Source of the DNA: Frankia canadensis
GTDB lineage: Bacteria > Actinomycetota > Actinomycetes > Frankiales > Frankiaceae
Direction of reading: 5' to 3'
Assembly (NCBI RefSeq): GCF_900197875.1
Contig: NZ_FZMO01000013.1
Span: 1-64,000, forward strand
DNA: 64,000 bases
In this document: in pieces, positions 43,058 through 51,859 of the stretch
Layout of the letters: each line of letters begins with the position of its first letter
How positions within the stretch are numbered: position 1 is the first letter of the stretch
Program-made: the position numbers and the translations under genes
The notes under the pieces: generated by a model
The model's input: the letters and a program-made list of their open reading frames with translations, nothing else
The model's database searches: none
What the model was told of the DNA's origin: nothing

Positions 43058-43436
43058 GTGCGTCTCTGTCCGGGTCGCGGCGTGACCATGGGCGTCCCGG
43101 AGGCCTGGTTCGGCCACTGCGCGCGGCGTTTGGTCGGCTACGGAGCAGAGTTGTGTCTGTCGCGATGGAGGCGGCCGGCTATCAAACCGTGACATTGCGC
43201 CCAAAAATTCGGATATCTCCAGCTACTCATCGTGACGAATCTGCCGGACGGTTCGCGGGGGCCGCACAGCACGCATCCCGCCGCCCACTGGCGCGAACCC
43301 GCTGACGTGCGGGTTTGTGTGACGCGACACGGTCGCGGGAATTGCCCTCGACAGTGGAGATGCCTACGGTGCAGCGCAGTGTGATGCCCGATCTGCTCCC
43401 CACCCCGCGCACCGCGGGGGGCGTCCGGAGGTTGTC
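43058..43436. other. Upstream region of the HU gene
   Basis: About 380 bases without a gene, less GC-rich than its surroundings in 43190-43240. A hairpin CCCCGCG-CAC-CGCGGGG (43403-43419) ends six bases before the CGGAGG ribosome site and could influence HU translation. Promoter not identified with confidence. Confidence 0.5.
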
Positions 43437-43721
43437 GTGAACAAGTCCCAGTTGGTTGACCGCATCGCCCAGCAGATCGAGGGCGGACGGTCGAATGCCA
43501 CCAAAGCGGTCGACGCCGTGTTCGACGCTATTCAGGAGGCCGTCGCGAGCGGCGAGAAGGTGACGATCACCGGTTTCGGCGTGTTCGAGCGGGTGGAGCG
43601 CGCCGCGCGGACCGGGCGCAACCCGGCAACCGGCGAGCCGGTGCACGTCGCCGCCTCCGTCGTGCCGAAGTTCCGGCCCGGCTCGGAGTTCAAGTCGAGT
43701 GTGTCGTCGAGCAGCGACTGA
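43437..43721 (+). CDS. hup: DNA-binding protein HU (short form)
   Basis: Nucleoid protein, 94 residues: MNKSQLVDRIAQQIEGGRSN, ITGFGVFERVERAARTGRNP and FRPGSEFK are the HU signature. It ends in a short Ser-rich tail and lacks the long Lys/Ala-rich extension of mycobacterial HupB and Streptomyces HupS. GTG with CGGAGG upstream. Convergent with ppk, as hupB sits near ppk in M. tuberculosis. Confidence 0.95.
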   Translation: MNKSQLVDRIAQQIEGGRSNATKAVDAVFDAIQEAVASGEKVTITGFGVFERVERAARTGRNPATGEPVHVAASVVPKFRPGSEFKSSVSSSSD

Positions 43722-43743
43722 TCCGCGGTGCGGGCGCCGGACC

Positions 43744-45921
43744 TCACCGGTGCCCGCGCCGCACTGCCTCGGCCATGAGGTCGTGCTGGTAGTCCGACAG
43801 GCGAACGTCCTGCGCCCCGGTGGTGCGCCGCTCCCAGTGGCCGTTCGAGCGCAGCTCCCACGCCGAGACCTGGTCGGAGAAGGCGTGGTCCAGCATCCGG
43901 CGCAGGGTGGCCCGGTCGTTCGGGTGCCCCACCCGGACGAGGGCCTCGATCCGGCGGTCGAGGTTGCGGTGCATCATGTCGGCGCTGCCGATCCAGAACT
44001 CGTCCGTGGAGGCGAACTCGAGCACCCGGCTGTGCTCGAGGAACCGGCCGAGGATCGACCGGACGTGCACCGTCTCGGACAGCCCGGGCACCTCCGGACG
44101 CAGCGCGCAGATGCCGCGCACCAGGCAGTGCACCGGCACCCCGGCCTGGGAGGCGCGGTAGAGCGCGTCGATGACCTGCTCGTCGACCAGGCTGTTCGCC
44201 TTGAGCCGGATACCGCAGGGGCGGCCCTCCGCCGCGGCCCGCGCCTCGGCGGCGATGCGCTGCAGGATCCCGTCCCGCATGTGCTGGGGGGCGACGAGCA
44301 GCGAGCGGTACTCCGTCTGCCGGCTGTACCCGGTGAGCACGTTGAACAGGTCCGTCAGATCCGCGCCGACCTCCGGGTCGGCGGTCAGCACGCCGATGTC
44401 CTCGTAGAGCCGGGCCGTCTTGGGGTTGTAGTTGCCGGTGCCGACGTGGCAGTACCGGCGCAGGCCGCCGCGCTCCTGGCGCACCACCAGGCAGGTCTTG
44501 CAGTGCGTCTTGAGCCCGATCAGGCCGTAGACGACGTGGCAGCCGGCCCGCTCCAGCTCGCGCGCCCAGCGGATGTTCGCGCTCTCGTCGAACCGCGCCT
44601 TGATCTCGACGAGCACGACCACCTGCTTGCCGGCCTCGGCCGCGGCGACGAGCGCGTCCACGATCGGGGAGTCGCCGGAGGTGCGGTAGAGGGTCTGCTT
44701 GATGGCGAGCACCTGCGGGTCGGCGGCCGCCTGCTCGATGAAGCGCTGCACCGAGGTCGTGAACGAGTCGTACGGATGGCGGACGAGCACGTCCCCCTCC
44801 CGCAACACGCCGAAGAAGTCCGGCGTCTCGCCCTCCTCGGTCGTCAGGCGCGGATGGGTGACGGGGACCCGGGGCGGATCCTTGAGCTCCGGGCGGTCGA
44901 GGTCGTAGAGCCCCCACAGTGCGGACAGGTCCAGCATCCCGGCGACCCGGTGCACCTCGCGCTCGGTCACCTCGAGCTCGCGCATGAGCAGGGTGAGCAG
45001 GTCGTCGTCGATGTCGTCGTCCACCTCGAGGCGGACGGCCGGGCCGAAGCGTCGCCGCGCCAGCTCCCGCTCCAGCGCCTGCAGCAGGTCCTCGGCCTCG
45101 TCCTCCTCGACCTCCAGGTCGGCGTTGCGGGTGACCCGGAACAGGTGCGAGTTGATCACCTCCATGCCCGGGAAGAGCTGGTCGAGGTGTGCGGCGATGA
45201 CCTCCTCGAGCGGCACGAAGCAGGCGCCGCCCGACTCCTCTGCGTCGGTCTCCAGGGGGACCCGGACCAGCCGCGGCACGTTCTGCGGGACCTTCACCCG
45301 GGCGAAGTGGTCGACCTCGCCGCCCGGCTCGCGCACCTGCACCGCGAGGTTGAGCGACAGCCCGCTGATGTAGGGGAACGGGTGCGCCGGGTCGACGGCG
45401 AGCGGGGTGAGGACCGGGAAGATCTGCTCGTGGAAGTAGTCGCGCAGCCGCTCCCGCTGGGCGTCGCCGAGCTGCGACCAGAACCGGATGCTGATGCCGG
45501 CGTGAGCCAGTGAGGGCACCACCTCGGCGGTGAAGCAGCGGGAGTGCCGCTCGCTGAGGTCGGCCGTGGTCCGGCTGATCAGGGCGAGCTGCTCGCGCGC
45601 GCTCAGGCCGTCCGCCGAGCGCACGGCGAGCCCGGTGGCCTCGCGGCGCATCAGGCCGGCCACCCGGACCATGTAGAACTCGTCGAGGTTGCTGGCGAAG
45701 ATGGCGAGGAACTTCGCCCGCTCCAGCAGGGGGGTGGAGACATCCTCGGCGAGCGCGAGCACGCGGGCGTTGAAGTCGAGCCAGGAGGCCTCGCGGTTGA
45801 TGAACCGGTCGGCCGGCAGATCCGACGGCGCTGGCGTCCGCGGCGCCTCCAGCGGTTCGAGCAGGCCGCTGCGGGGCTTGCGCTGCGGCTGTTCGGGTCG
45901 GGTCGCCACCAGCTCGCTCAT
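43744..45921 (-). CDS. ppk: Polyphosphate kinase 1
   Basis: Makes long-chain polyphosphate from ATP reversibly. Seen: [51 protein letters not shown], the autophosphorylated-His region [19 protein letters not shown], and [14 protein letters not shown]. 725 residues, normal for PPK1. ATG at 45921 is the only family-like start. Divergent from the transglutaminase gene. Confidence 0.96.
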   Translation of the reverse strand: MSELVATRPEQPQRKPRSGLLEPLEAPRTPAPSDLPADRFINREASWLDFNARVLALAEDVSTPLLERAKFLAIFASNLDEFYMVRVAGLMRREATGLAVRSADGLSAREQLALISRTTADLSERHSRCFTAEVVPSLAHAGISIRFWSQLGDAQRERLRDYFHEQIFPVLTPLAVDPAHPFPYISGLSLNLAVQVREPGGEVDHFARVKVPQNVPRLVRVPLETDAEESGGACFVPLEEVIAAHLDQLFPGMEVINSHLFRVTRNADLEVEEDEAEDLLQALERELARRRFGPAVRLEVDDDIDDDLLTLLMRELEVTEREVHRVAGMLDLSALWGLYDLDRPELKDPPRVPVTHPRLTTEEGETPDFFGVLREGDVLVRHPYDSFTTSVQRFIEQAAADPQVLAIKQTLYRTSGDSPIVDALVAAAEAGKQVVVLVEIKARFDESANIRWARELERAGCHVVYGLIGLKTHCKTCLVVRQERGGLRRYCHVGTGNYNPKTARLYEDIGVLTADPEVGADLTDLFNVLTGYSRQTEYRSLLVAPQHMRDGILQRIAAEARAAAEGRPCGIRLKANSLVDEQVIDALYRASQAGVPVHCLVRGICALRPEVPGLSETVHVRSILGRFLEHSRVLEFASTDEFWIGSADMMHRNLDRRIEALVRVGHPNDRATLRRMLDHAFSDQVSAWELRSNGHWERRTTGAQDVRLSDYQHDLMAEAVRRGHR

Positions 45922-46057
45922 GCACTAGATGGTGCCAGTCCCAGGCCGACCCGGCATGGCTGCGTCCTGTCTGGACATTCCCGCCGCCGGGGACGGTGAC
46001 GGTGCCGGCCGGCGCTTGCTGTGACGACAGGATTGCCGCCCGCGGACGGCGGCGGGG

Positions 46058-47125
46058 GTGGGGGCCTGGGTGTTAACGGTGGGGAAACAGACGGCGGCGA
46101 CGATCGGCATCGTGACGGAAACATCGCCCGCCGGATCGCCGCCCGCGCCGGCCGCGAGCGCGGTGGTCGTCGCGTCGACCCACGCCCGACATGTGTCCGA
46201 AATCACAGACGTGGGCGACGGTGTTCCTGATCTGCTCACGCTCCCGGCGGGGGCCCGGGTGTCGTACCGGATCACCCAGCGGTTCCGCTACGTCTACGAC
46301 GGCCCGGCGAGCGATCTGGTGCACCGGCTCGTCGTGGTGCCGCCGCGCCGCCACGGCGACCAGACGGTCCGCGCCGACCGGCTGACCGTCTCGGCGCCCG
46401 GCGCGCGCGTCGGCTGGGGTCGCGGCGCCGACGGCACCCGGGTCGCGACGGTGCGCCTCGCGGAGGTGCCCAGCCAGCTCGACCTCGACGTCGACGTCCG
46501 TCTCGACCGAGTCCGCGGGGGTGCCCGGCCCTGGCTGCGGGCCACCGCGCTGACCGGGCGGCGGCTGCTGGCCCCCACCGTGCTGACCGCCCCGGACGCG
46601 GCGCTGAGCGCCGCCGCCCGGGCGCTCGCCACCGGCGATCCGATGCTCACGGCCCGCCGCTTCTGCGGCTGGGTGCACAGCCACGTCCGCTACGAGCCCG
46701 GCAGCACGGACGTCACGACCACCGCGGCCCAGGCGCTCGCCGGCGGCGCGGGGGTGTGCCAGGACCAGGCGCACGTGATGCTGGCGCTGTGCCGGGCGGC
46801 CGGGATGCCCGCCCGCTACGTGTCGGGGCACCTGGTCGGCGACGGGCCGTCCCACGCCTGGGTTGAGGTGATCATGCTCGCGGGTGCCGGCGACCGGGAG
46901 CCCGGCGTCGTCGCGGTCGCCTTCGACCCGTGTCACGACCGGCTCGCCGACCTGCGCTACGTCACGGTCGCGGTCGGGCGGGACTACGCGGACGTCGCGC
47001 CCACCTCGGGCGTGTACCGCGGGCTGGGACGAGGCACCCTGCACGCCGAGCAGCGGGTGGCGGTGGTCGGCGTGGACGCACTAGGAGACCGCGCGGCACG
47101 CGAGGCATCTGCCCACTCTTTGTGA
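46058..47125 (+). CDS. Transglutaminase-like cysteine protease family protein
   Basis: Bact_transglu_N beta domain (YRITQRFRYVYDGPASD...HRLVVVPPRRHGDQ) followed by a transglutaminase core with the triad Cys in GVCQDQAHVMLALCRAAGMP (near 233), His in SHAWVEV and Asp in FDPCHD. 355 residues from the GTG at 46058; GTGs at 46079 and 46112 are possible and the first ~45 residues look non-conserved. No signal peptide. In other bacteria this class sits with alpha-E and circularly permuted ATP-grasp genes; none is here. Substrate unknown. Confidence 0.8.
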   Translation: MGAWVLTVGKQTAATIGIVTETSPAGSPPAPAASAVVVASTHARHVSEITDVGDGVPDLLTLPAGARVSYRITQRFRYVYDGPASDLVHRLVVVPPRRHGDQTVRADRLTVSAPGARVGWGRGADGTRVATVRLAEVPSQLDLDVDVRLDRVRGGARPWLRATALTGRRLLAPTVLTAPDAALSAAARALATGDPMLTARRFCGWVHSHVRYEPGSTDVTTTAAQALAGGAGVCQDQAHVMLALCRAAGMPARYVSGHLVGDGPSHAWVEVIMLAGAGDREPGVVAVAFDPCHDRLADLRYVTVAVGRDYADVAPTSGVYRGLGRGTLHAEQRVAVVGVDALGDRAAREASAHSL

Positions 47126-47266
47126 TAGAGCGATCACGCGCTACGTTGACGACGGCGGCGACGTCCGCTGTTGACAATTTCGGGTTATATGTTCGGCCGT
47201 TTCCATCGCAATGTGAGGGTCCCTCTGTCCCGGGCGGCCGACGCACGGGGGAGGAGGGCGGGGCGG

Positions 47267-49759
47267 GTGATGCCTGTCGACGCCGCCGCCGTCGTCGCCG
47301 GTCTGGCCGCGGCGCTGAGCTGTGCGAGGGCCGGGCGTCGTCTCGGCCGGGCGCGAGGCCGATGGCTCGGCTGGCTGGCGCTGGCGCTGTCGTCCTGGAC
47401 GCTGGGGCAGACGGCCTGGGTGCTGCACCGCTGGGATGGGGCCGAGGCCGGCCGCCGGGTGATCTCCGAGGTCGGGTACCTCGTCGAGATCGGCCAGCTC
47501 GCCATGCCAGTGCTCGCGCTCGCCGCGCTCGCGGCCGTGCCGGCGAGCCGGGCCCGGCGCGCGCGGGCCCGGGCCGCCCCGGCGGCGGGGCTCGTCGTGC
47601 CGTTGCCGGCACCGGTGCCCGCGGCGGCGGCGGCCGCCGCCGCGGGGGCGGGCTGGGCGATCCGGCCCCGCCGGCCGCTGATCGCGCACGACGCGCTCGA
47701 CGAGGTCATCGTGAGCGGTTCGCTGTGCCTGCTGGCCTGGTCCGGCGTCCTGGCCGGCCTCGGCGGTGCCGACGCGGGCGCCCACCCCGGCGCCGGGGCG
47801 GCCCGGCAGCTGGTCGCCGCCGCGCATCCCGTCGCCGTGCTGGTGCTGGCCCTCGCGGTCCTGCACGTCACGGGCTTTCGCCAGCCGGCCGACCTGCCCG
47901 CGGTCGTCGCCGCCGGCGCCGGGCTCGTATCCCTCGCGTTCGCCGGCCTCTGGTACGGCCGGATCGACTGGTCCGGCCCGGCCGGCGAGGGCGTCGCGCG
48001 GGCGGTCGGGCCGATGGCGGCGCCGGCCGCGGTGATGGGCGCGCTCCTGGTCGCCGCGGCCGCCCAGTGGGCCGGCAAGGCGGACGAGGATGCCGCGCCG
48101 GAGCGCGACCAGCGGCGCGCGGACCTCGCCGAGTGGGCCCGCGCCTGCGCCCCCCACCTCGCCGCCACGGCGGTGGCCGCCCTGCTGCTCGGCCGCTGCG
48201 GGCGCGCCGGCGCGCTGGATCCGGTCGAGATCGCGGCCGGGGTGGCGCTGGTGACCGCGATGCTCGCGCGCCAGATGGTCACGCTGCGGACCGGCCAGCG
48301 GCTCGTGACGGCGCTGGGGGAGGCCGAGCGCGAGGTACGGCACTGGGTCACCCACGATCCGCTCACCGAGCTCGCCAACCGGGGTCTTTTCCACCAGCGG
48401 CTGACCGACGCGCTGACGGCCAGCCGACGGGACGGACGCGACGTCGCCGTCCTGTACTGCGACCTCGACGACTTCCGCGTCATCAACGACAGCCTCGGCC
48501 ACGCCGCCGGCGACCACCTCCTGCGCGCCGTCGGCCAGCGGCTGCGGCACTGCGTGCGCACGTCGGACACGGTCGCCCGGCTGGGCGCCGACGAGTTCGC
48601 CGTCCTGCTCGACGGCGGGCGGGAGCTGCCCGAGCAGGTGGCCGAGCGGGTGCTCGTCGCCCTGCGCCAGCCGGTGGCGGTCGGCGGCCACCACTGGCCC
48701 GTGCGCGCCAGCGTCGGGCTGGTCGTGGCCGGGCGGACCCAGGAGACGACCGAGGCCCTGCTGCGCCGCGCCGACACCGCGCTGCACGCGGCGAAGCAGA
48801 CGGGCAAGAACCGGCTGGTCGTCTACCGGCCCGGCCTGAGCGCGACGCCCGGCGCCCAGCTCGTGGCGGGGACCCATCTCGCGGACGCGCTGGCGACGGC
48901 GCTGCGCCGCGGCGGCTGGTCGGCCGGCTTCGCCGTGCACTACCAGCCCATCGTGCGCCTTCGGGACCGCCGGCCGGTCGCCCTGGAGGCCCTCGCGCGG
49001 TGGACGGCCCCCGGGCGCGGGCCGGTGCCCCCCGGCACCTTCGTCGCCGCCGCCGAGAACAGCGGAATCGTCGGCACCCTCGACGACATGATCCTCAGTC
49101 AGGCCTGCGCGGAGATCGCGGTGGCCTACCCCGATCCGGGGCTTCGCCTGCACGTCAACGTGTCCGCGAGCCGGGTCGCGGACACGACCCTGCTGGACAG
49201 CGTGGCGCGGGCGCTGGCCGCGAGCCGGTTCGACCCGTCCCGCCTCGTCGTCGAGGTCACCGAGACCAGCCGGATCAGCGACCTGCACGGCGCGCGGGAG
49301 GTGCTCGAGGAGGTCCGCGCGCTGGGCGTCGCCGTCGCCCTCGACGACGTCGGTGCCGGCCACAGCACGCTGGCAGCCCTGCACCTGCTGCCGGTGGACG
49401 TGGTCAAGCTCGATCGGACCCTGCTCGAACCACCGCGGGAGGGCGGCCGGGTCGCCGCCATGCGCCGCTGGATGATCAGCATGGCGCACGACCTGGGCGC
49501 GGTGGTCGTCGCGGAGGGGATCGAGCAGGAGGGCCAGGTGGCCGAACTGGAGGAGCTCGGCTGCGAACTCGGCCAGGGGTACCACTTCGCGCGACCCGGG
49601 CCGCTGCCGGCGCCGCTGGTCGCGCGGTGGGCCGCGACGGAGGAGGAGGAGAGCGGTCCGGCGGCCCCGGGCGCGCAGGGCGAGGGCGCCGCCGGCCGGC
49701 GGATCGGGATGGCGGGCCGGTGGCCGCGAGCCGCCGGGCCGTCCGCCGCCGCGATCTGA
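47267..49759 (+). CDS. Membrane GGDEF-EAL protein (c-di-GMP turnover)
   Basis: 830 residues. About eight hydrophobic helices with an Ala-rich loop fill the first ~340 residues (no named sensor domain recognised). GGDEF domain: THDPLTELANRGLF, DLDDFRVINDSLGHAAGD, signature RLGADEF (GADEF instead of GGDEF, near 441) with an intact I-site RTSD five residues before it. EAL domain: ALEALARW, HVNVSAS, EVTETS, LDDVGAGHSTL, VKLDR, AEGIEQEGQ, all catalytic positions present. So phosphodiesterase activity is likely and cyclase possible. GTG 47267 has GAGGAGGG upstream; a TTG at 47171 is less likely. Confidence 0.87.
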   Translation: MMPVDAAAVVAGLAAALSCARAGRRLGRARGRWLGWLALALSSWTLGQTAWVLHRWDGAEAGRRVISEVGYLVEIGQLAMPVLALAALAAVPASRARRARARAAPAAGLVVPLPAPVPAAAAAAAAGAGWAIRPRRPLIAHDALDEVIVSGSLCLLAWSGVLAGLGGADAGAHPGAGAARQLVAAAHPVAVLVLALAVLHVTGFRQPADLPAVVAAGAGLVSLAFAGLWYGRIDWSGPAGEGVARAVGPMAAPAAVMGALLVAAAAQWAGKADEDAAPERDQRRADLAEWARACAPHLAATAVAALLLGRCGRAGALDPVEIAAGVALVTAMLARQMVTLRTGQRLVTALGEAEREVRHWVTHDPLTELANRGLFHQRLTDALTASRRDGRDVAVLYCDLDDFRVINDSLGHAAGDHLLRAVGQRLRHCVRTSDTVARLGADEFAVLLDGGRELPEQVAERVLVALRQPVAVGGHHWPVRASVGLVVAGRTQETTEALLRRADTALHAAKQTGKNRLVVYRPGLSATPGAQLVAGTHLADALATALRRGGWSAGFAVHYQPIVRLRDRRPVALEALARWTAPGRGPVPPGTFVAAAENSGIVGTLDDMILSQACAEIAVAYPDPGLRLHVNVSASRVADTTLLDSVARALAASRFDPSRLVVEVTETSRISDLHGAREVLEEVRALGVAVALDDVGAGHSTLAALHLLPVDVVKLDRTLLEPPREGGRVAAMRRWMISMAHDLGAVVVAEGIEQEGQVAELEELGCELGQGYHFARPGPLPAPLVARWAATEEEESGPAAPGAQGEGAAGRRIGMAGRWPRAAGPSAAAI

Positions 49760-49774
49760 GCCCGCACCCCGGCG

Positions 49775-49837
49775 GTCGGTCCGGTCAGTCCCGTCAGTCC
49801 CGTCGGTCTGGTCAGTCCCGTCGGTCCGGTCAGTCCG
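49775..49837. repeat. 9-bp tandem repeat, seven copies
   Basis: Seven units of GTC(A/G)GTC(C/T)(C/G) fill the gap between the GGDEF-EAL gene and cofC and include the cofC stop codon, so repeat-number change could alter the CofC C-terminus. Confidence 0.9.
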
Positions 49838-50507
49838 GCGTGGCGCCGTCGAGCGCGGCCGCGGTGGCGCTGCCCACGCCGAGCAGGCGGGCACGGTCGA
49901 GGTCCTCCACCGTGTCGACGTCGTGGCGCAGGCCGGGCACGGTGGCGCCCAGCGGGCCGGTGATGTCGACCGCGCCGGAGCGCCGGTGCGCCTCGCGGCT
50001 ACGCGGCCCGAAGGACGGGTCCAGCGCGGCGCCCGCCGTGGCGGTGAGCAGGACGGTGCCGGTGCCGGCCGCGTCGGCGAGGACCGCGCGCGGATGCCTG
50101 CCGGCCTCGGCCAGCGCGCGGGCCAGCTCCTGCGTGCGCAGCGCCGGCAGATCGGCGGACAGCGCGGCCAGCGGGCGCCCCGGCCAGCGCTCGCCCGCCA
50201 CCGTCGCGCCGTGCGCCAGCGCCGGATTGAGACCCTCGTCCGGCACGTCGGGCAGGACGACGAGCCGGGCCCGCACGGCCGGCGTCAGGGCTCGCTGGAC
50301 CGCCGGTTCGTTGGTGATCACCATGACGACGGCCACCAGCTCACTCGCGGTGGTGAGCACGGCCGTGACGGTGTCGAGCGCCATGGCGAGCGCGAGCCGG
50401 CCACGGTCCGGACGCAGCAGCCGGGACTTCGCCCGCGCCAGGTTCTTCAGCGGCAGCAGCACCGTCCACGGCGCCTGACCCGGGGGGAATGACACGAACG
50501 CGACCAT
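49830..50507 (-). CDS. cofC: Phosphoenolpyruvate/2-phospholactate guanylyltransferase (F420 synthesis)
   Basis: Activates phosphoenolpyruvate or 2-phospho-L-lactate with GTP for coenzyme F420. PLKNLARAKSRL (nucleotide binding), LPDVPDEGLNPALAHG, LSADLPAL and the C-terminal GLRHDVDTVEDL are the CofC/FbiD pattern. 225 residues. ATG 50507. In M. tuberculosis the homologue Rv2983 (FbiD) also lies next to gpsA. Other F420 genes are not in the window. Confidence 0.9.
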   Translation of the reverse strand: MVAFVSFPPGQAPWTVLLPLKNLARAKSRLLRPDRGRLALAMALDTVTAVLTTASELVAVVMVITNEPAVQRALTPAVRARLVVLPDVPDEGLNPALAHGATVAGERWPGRPLAALSADLPALRTQELARALAEAGRHPRAVLADAAGTGTVLLTATAGAALDPSFGPRSREAHRRSGAVDITGPLGATVPGLRHDVDTVEDLDRARLLGVGSATAAALDGATPD

Positions 50508-50813
50508 AGGCCATGGCGAGGCCGTTGCAGGCGTGCTGGACGGTCCTGGGGTGGGTGGCCGGGTTGGTCCTGAACGTATCGTCGGCGTCGTCAGGAGATC
50601 GCCGAGGGTGCGTCACGCGTCGCCCGGGCGCGTTCCCGGCGTCACGGCCGTGGCGATGTGCCTGGTGAGCGGCGCATCCATCGTCCTGCCCCGCGGGGCG
50701 GCGGTTACGGTCGACGGAGGGGCCGCGGCGCCCGGATCGCGGCGCCGGTCCCGCGAGGACCGACCGAAGGGAATGATCATCTTCATGACCGCCCGTGCCC
50801 GGAGGACCGCCGC
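50508..50813. other. Divergent region cofC / gpsA
   Basis: About 300 bases. A short ORF (50533-50817) is open but low in coding character and shows no domain; only its last 10 codons precede and overlap gpsA. A -10-like TATCGT occurs near 50577. The plsC gene often found here in other actinobacteria is absent. Confidence 0.5.
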
Positions 50814-51845
50814 GTGAGGCGGGTGGCGGTGCTCGCCGCCGGGTCCTGGGGCACCGTCTTCGCCAAGGTGCTCGCGGATGCCGGCGCCCGGGTCGACCTC
50901 GTCGCCAGGGACGCCGATGTCGTCAGGGCGATCAACGACCGGCACGTCAACCCGCGTTACCTGCCGTCGGTCCGTCTCCCGGACCAGGTCCGGGCGACCG
51001 TCGACCCGGCGCGGGCGCTCGCGCGCGCCCAGCTGGTCGTGCTGGCGGTGCCGTCGCAGGCGCTGCGGTCGGTGCTCGCCCCCTGGGCGGCGCTCGCCGC
51101 GCCCGACGCCATCTGGGTCAGCCTGATGAAGGGCGTCGAGGCGGCGAGCCGGCAGCGGATGAGCGAGGTCATCGCGGAGGTGGCCGGCGTCGACCGGGCG
51201 CGCATCGCGGTGGTCAGCGGGCCGAATCTGGCTCACGAGATCGCCGCCGAGCATCCGGCCGCGACCGTGGTGGCGAGCCCGTCGCCGCACACCGCGCGGG
51301 TCGTCCAGGCTGCCTGCTGGACGCCGTACTTCCGGCCCTACACCAACGCCGACGTGACCGGATGCGAGCTCGGGGGCGCGGTGAAGAACGTCATCGCGCT
51401 GGCCGCCGGCATGCTCGAGGGCATGGGGTTCGGGACGAACAGCCAGGCGTCCCTCATCACCCGCGGGCTGGCGGAGACCGTGCGCCTCGGCGTCGCGCTC
51501 GGCGCCGATCCGATGACCTTCGCGGGCCTCGCCGGTCTCGGTGACCTGGTGGCGACCTGCGGGTCGCCGCTGTCGCGCAACCGGACGTTCGGGGAGAAGC
51601 TCGGCCGGGGCCTCACCCTCGCCCAGGTGGAGGCCGAGCAGCGGCAGGTGGCCGAGGGGGTCCGGTCCTGCCGGCCGCTGCTCGCCATGGCCGAGCGGCA
51701 CGGTGTGTCGATGCCGATCACCCGGCAGGTGGAGCGGGTCCTCTACGAGGGTCTGCCGCCGATGGAGGCGGTCAAGGACCTGATGAGCCGCGAGCCGGGG
51801 CCGGAGTACCGGCCGGTGTCCCAACCCACCGGGGCAGGCTCCTAG
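50814..51845 (+). CDS. gpsA: Glycerol-3-phosphate dehydrogenase [NAD(P)+]
   Basis: Makes sn-glycerol 3-phosphate for phospholipids. The nucleotide motif reads LAAGSWGTVFAKVL (Ala where GxGxxG normally has its first Gly), then SLMKGVEAASRQRMSE, catalytic Lys in LGGAVKNVIALAAGML, and the substrate loop AGLGDLVATCGSPLSRNRTFG. 343 residues. GTG 50814 has GGAGGA 7 bases upstream. Fold signatures are otherwise complete. Confidence 0.95.
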   Translation: MRRVAVLAAGSWGTVFAKVLADAGARVDLVARDADVVRAINDRHVNPRYLPSVRLPDQVRATVDPARALARAQLVVLAVPSQALRSVLAPWAALAAPDAIWVSLMKGVEAASRQRMSEVIAEVAGVDRARIAVVSGPNLAHEIAAEHPAATVVASPSPHTARVVQAACWTPYFRPYTNADVTGCELGGAVKNVIALAAGMLEGMGFGTNSQASLITRGLAETVRLGVALGADPMTFAGLAGLGDLVATCGSPLSRNRTFGEKLGRGLTLAQVEAEQRQVAEGVRSCRPLLAMAERHGVSMPITRQVERVLYEGLPPMEAVKDLMSREPGPEYRPVSQPTGAGS

Positions 51846-51859
51846 GGTCGCCCCGGTAC

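Noticed and set aside
50533-50817. ORF upstream of gpsA (94 codons)
   Set aside because: Low-complexity, no domain, and poor starts. Only its stop overlap with gpsA is suggestive.
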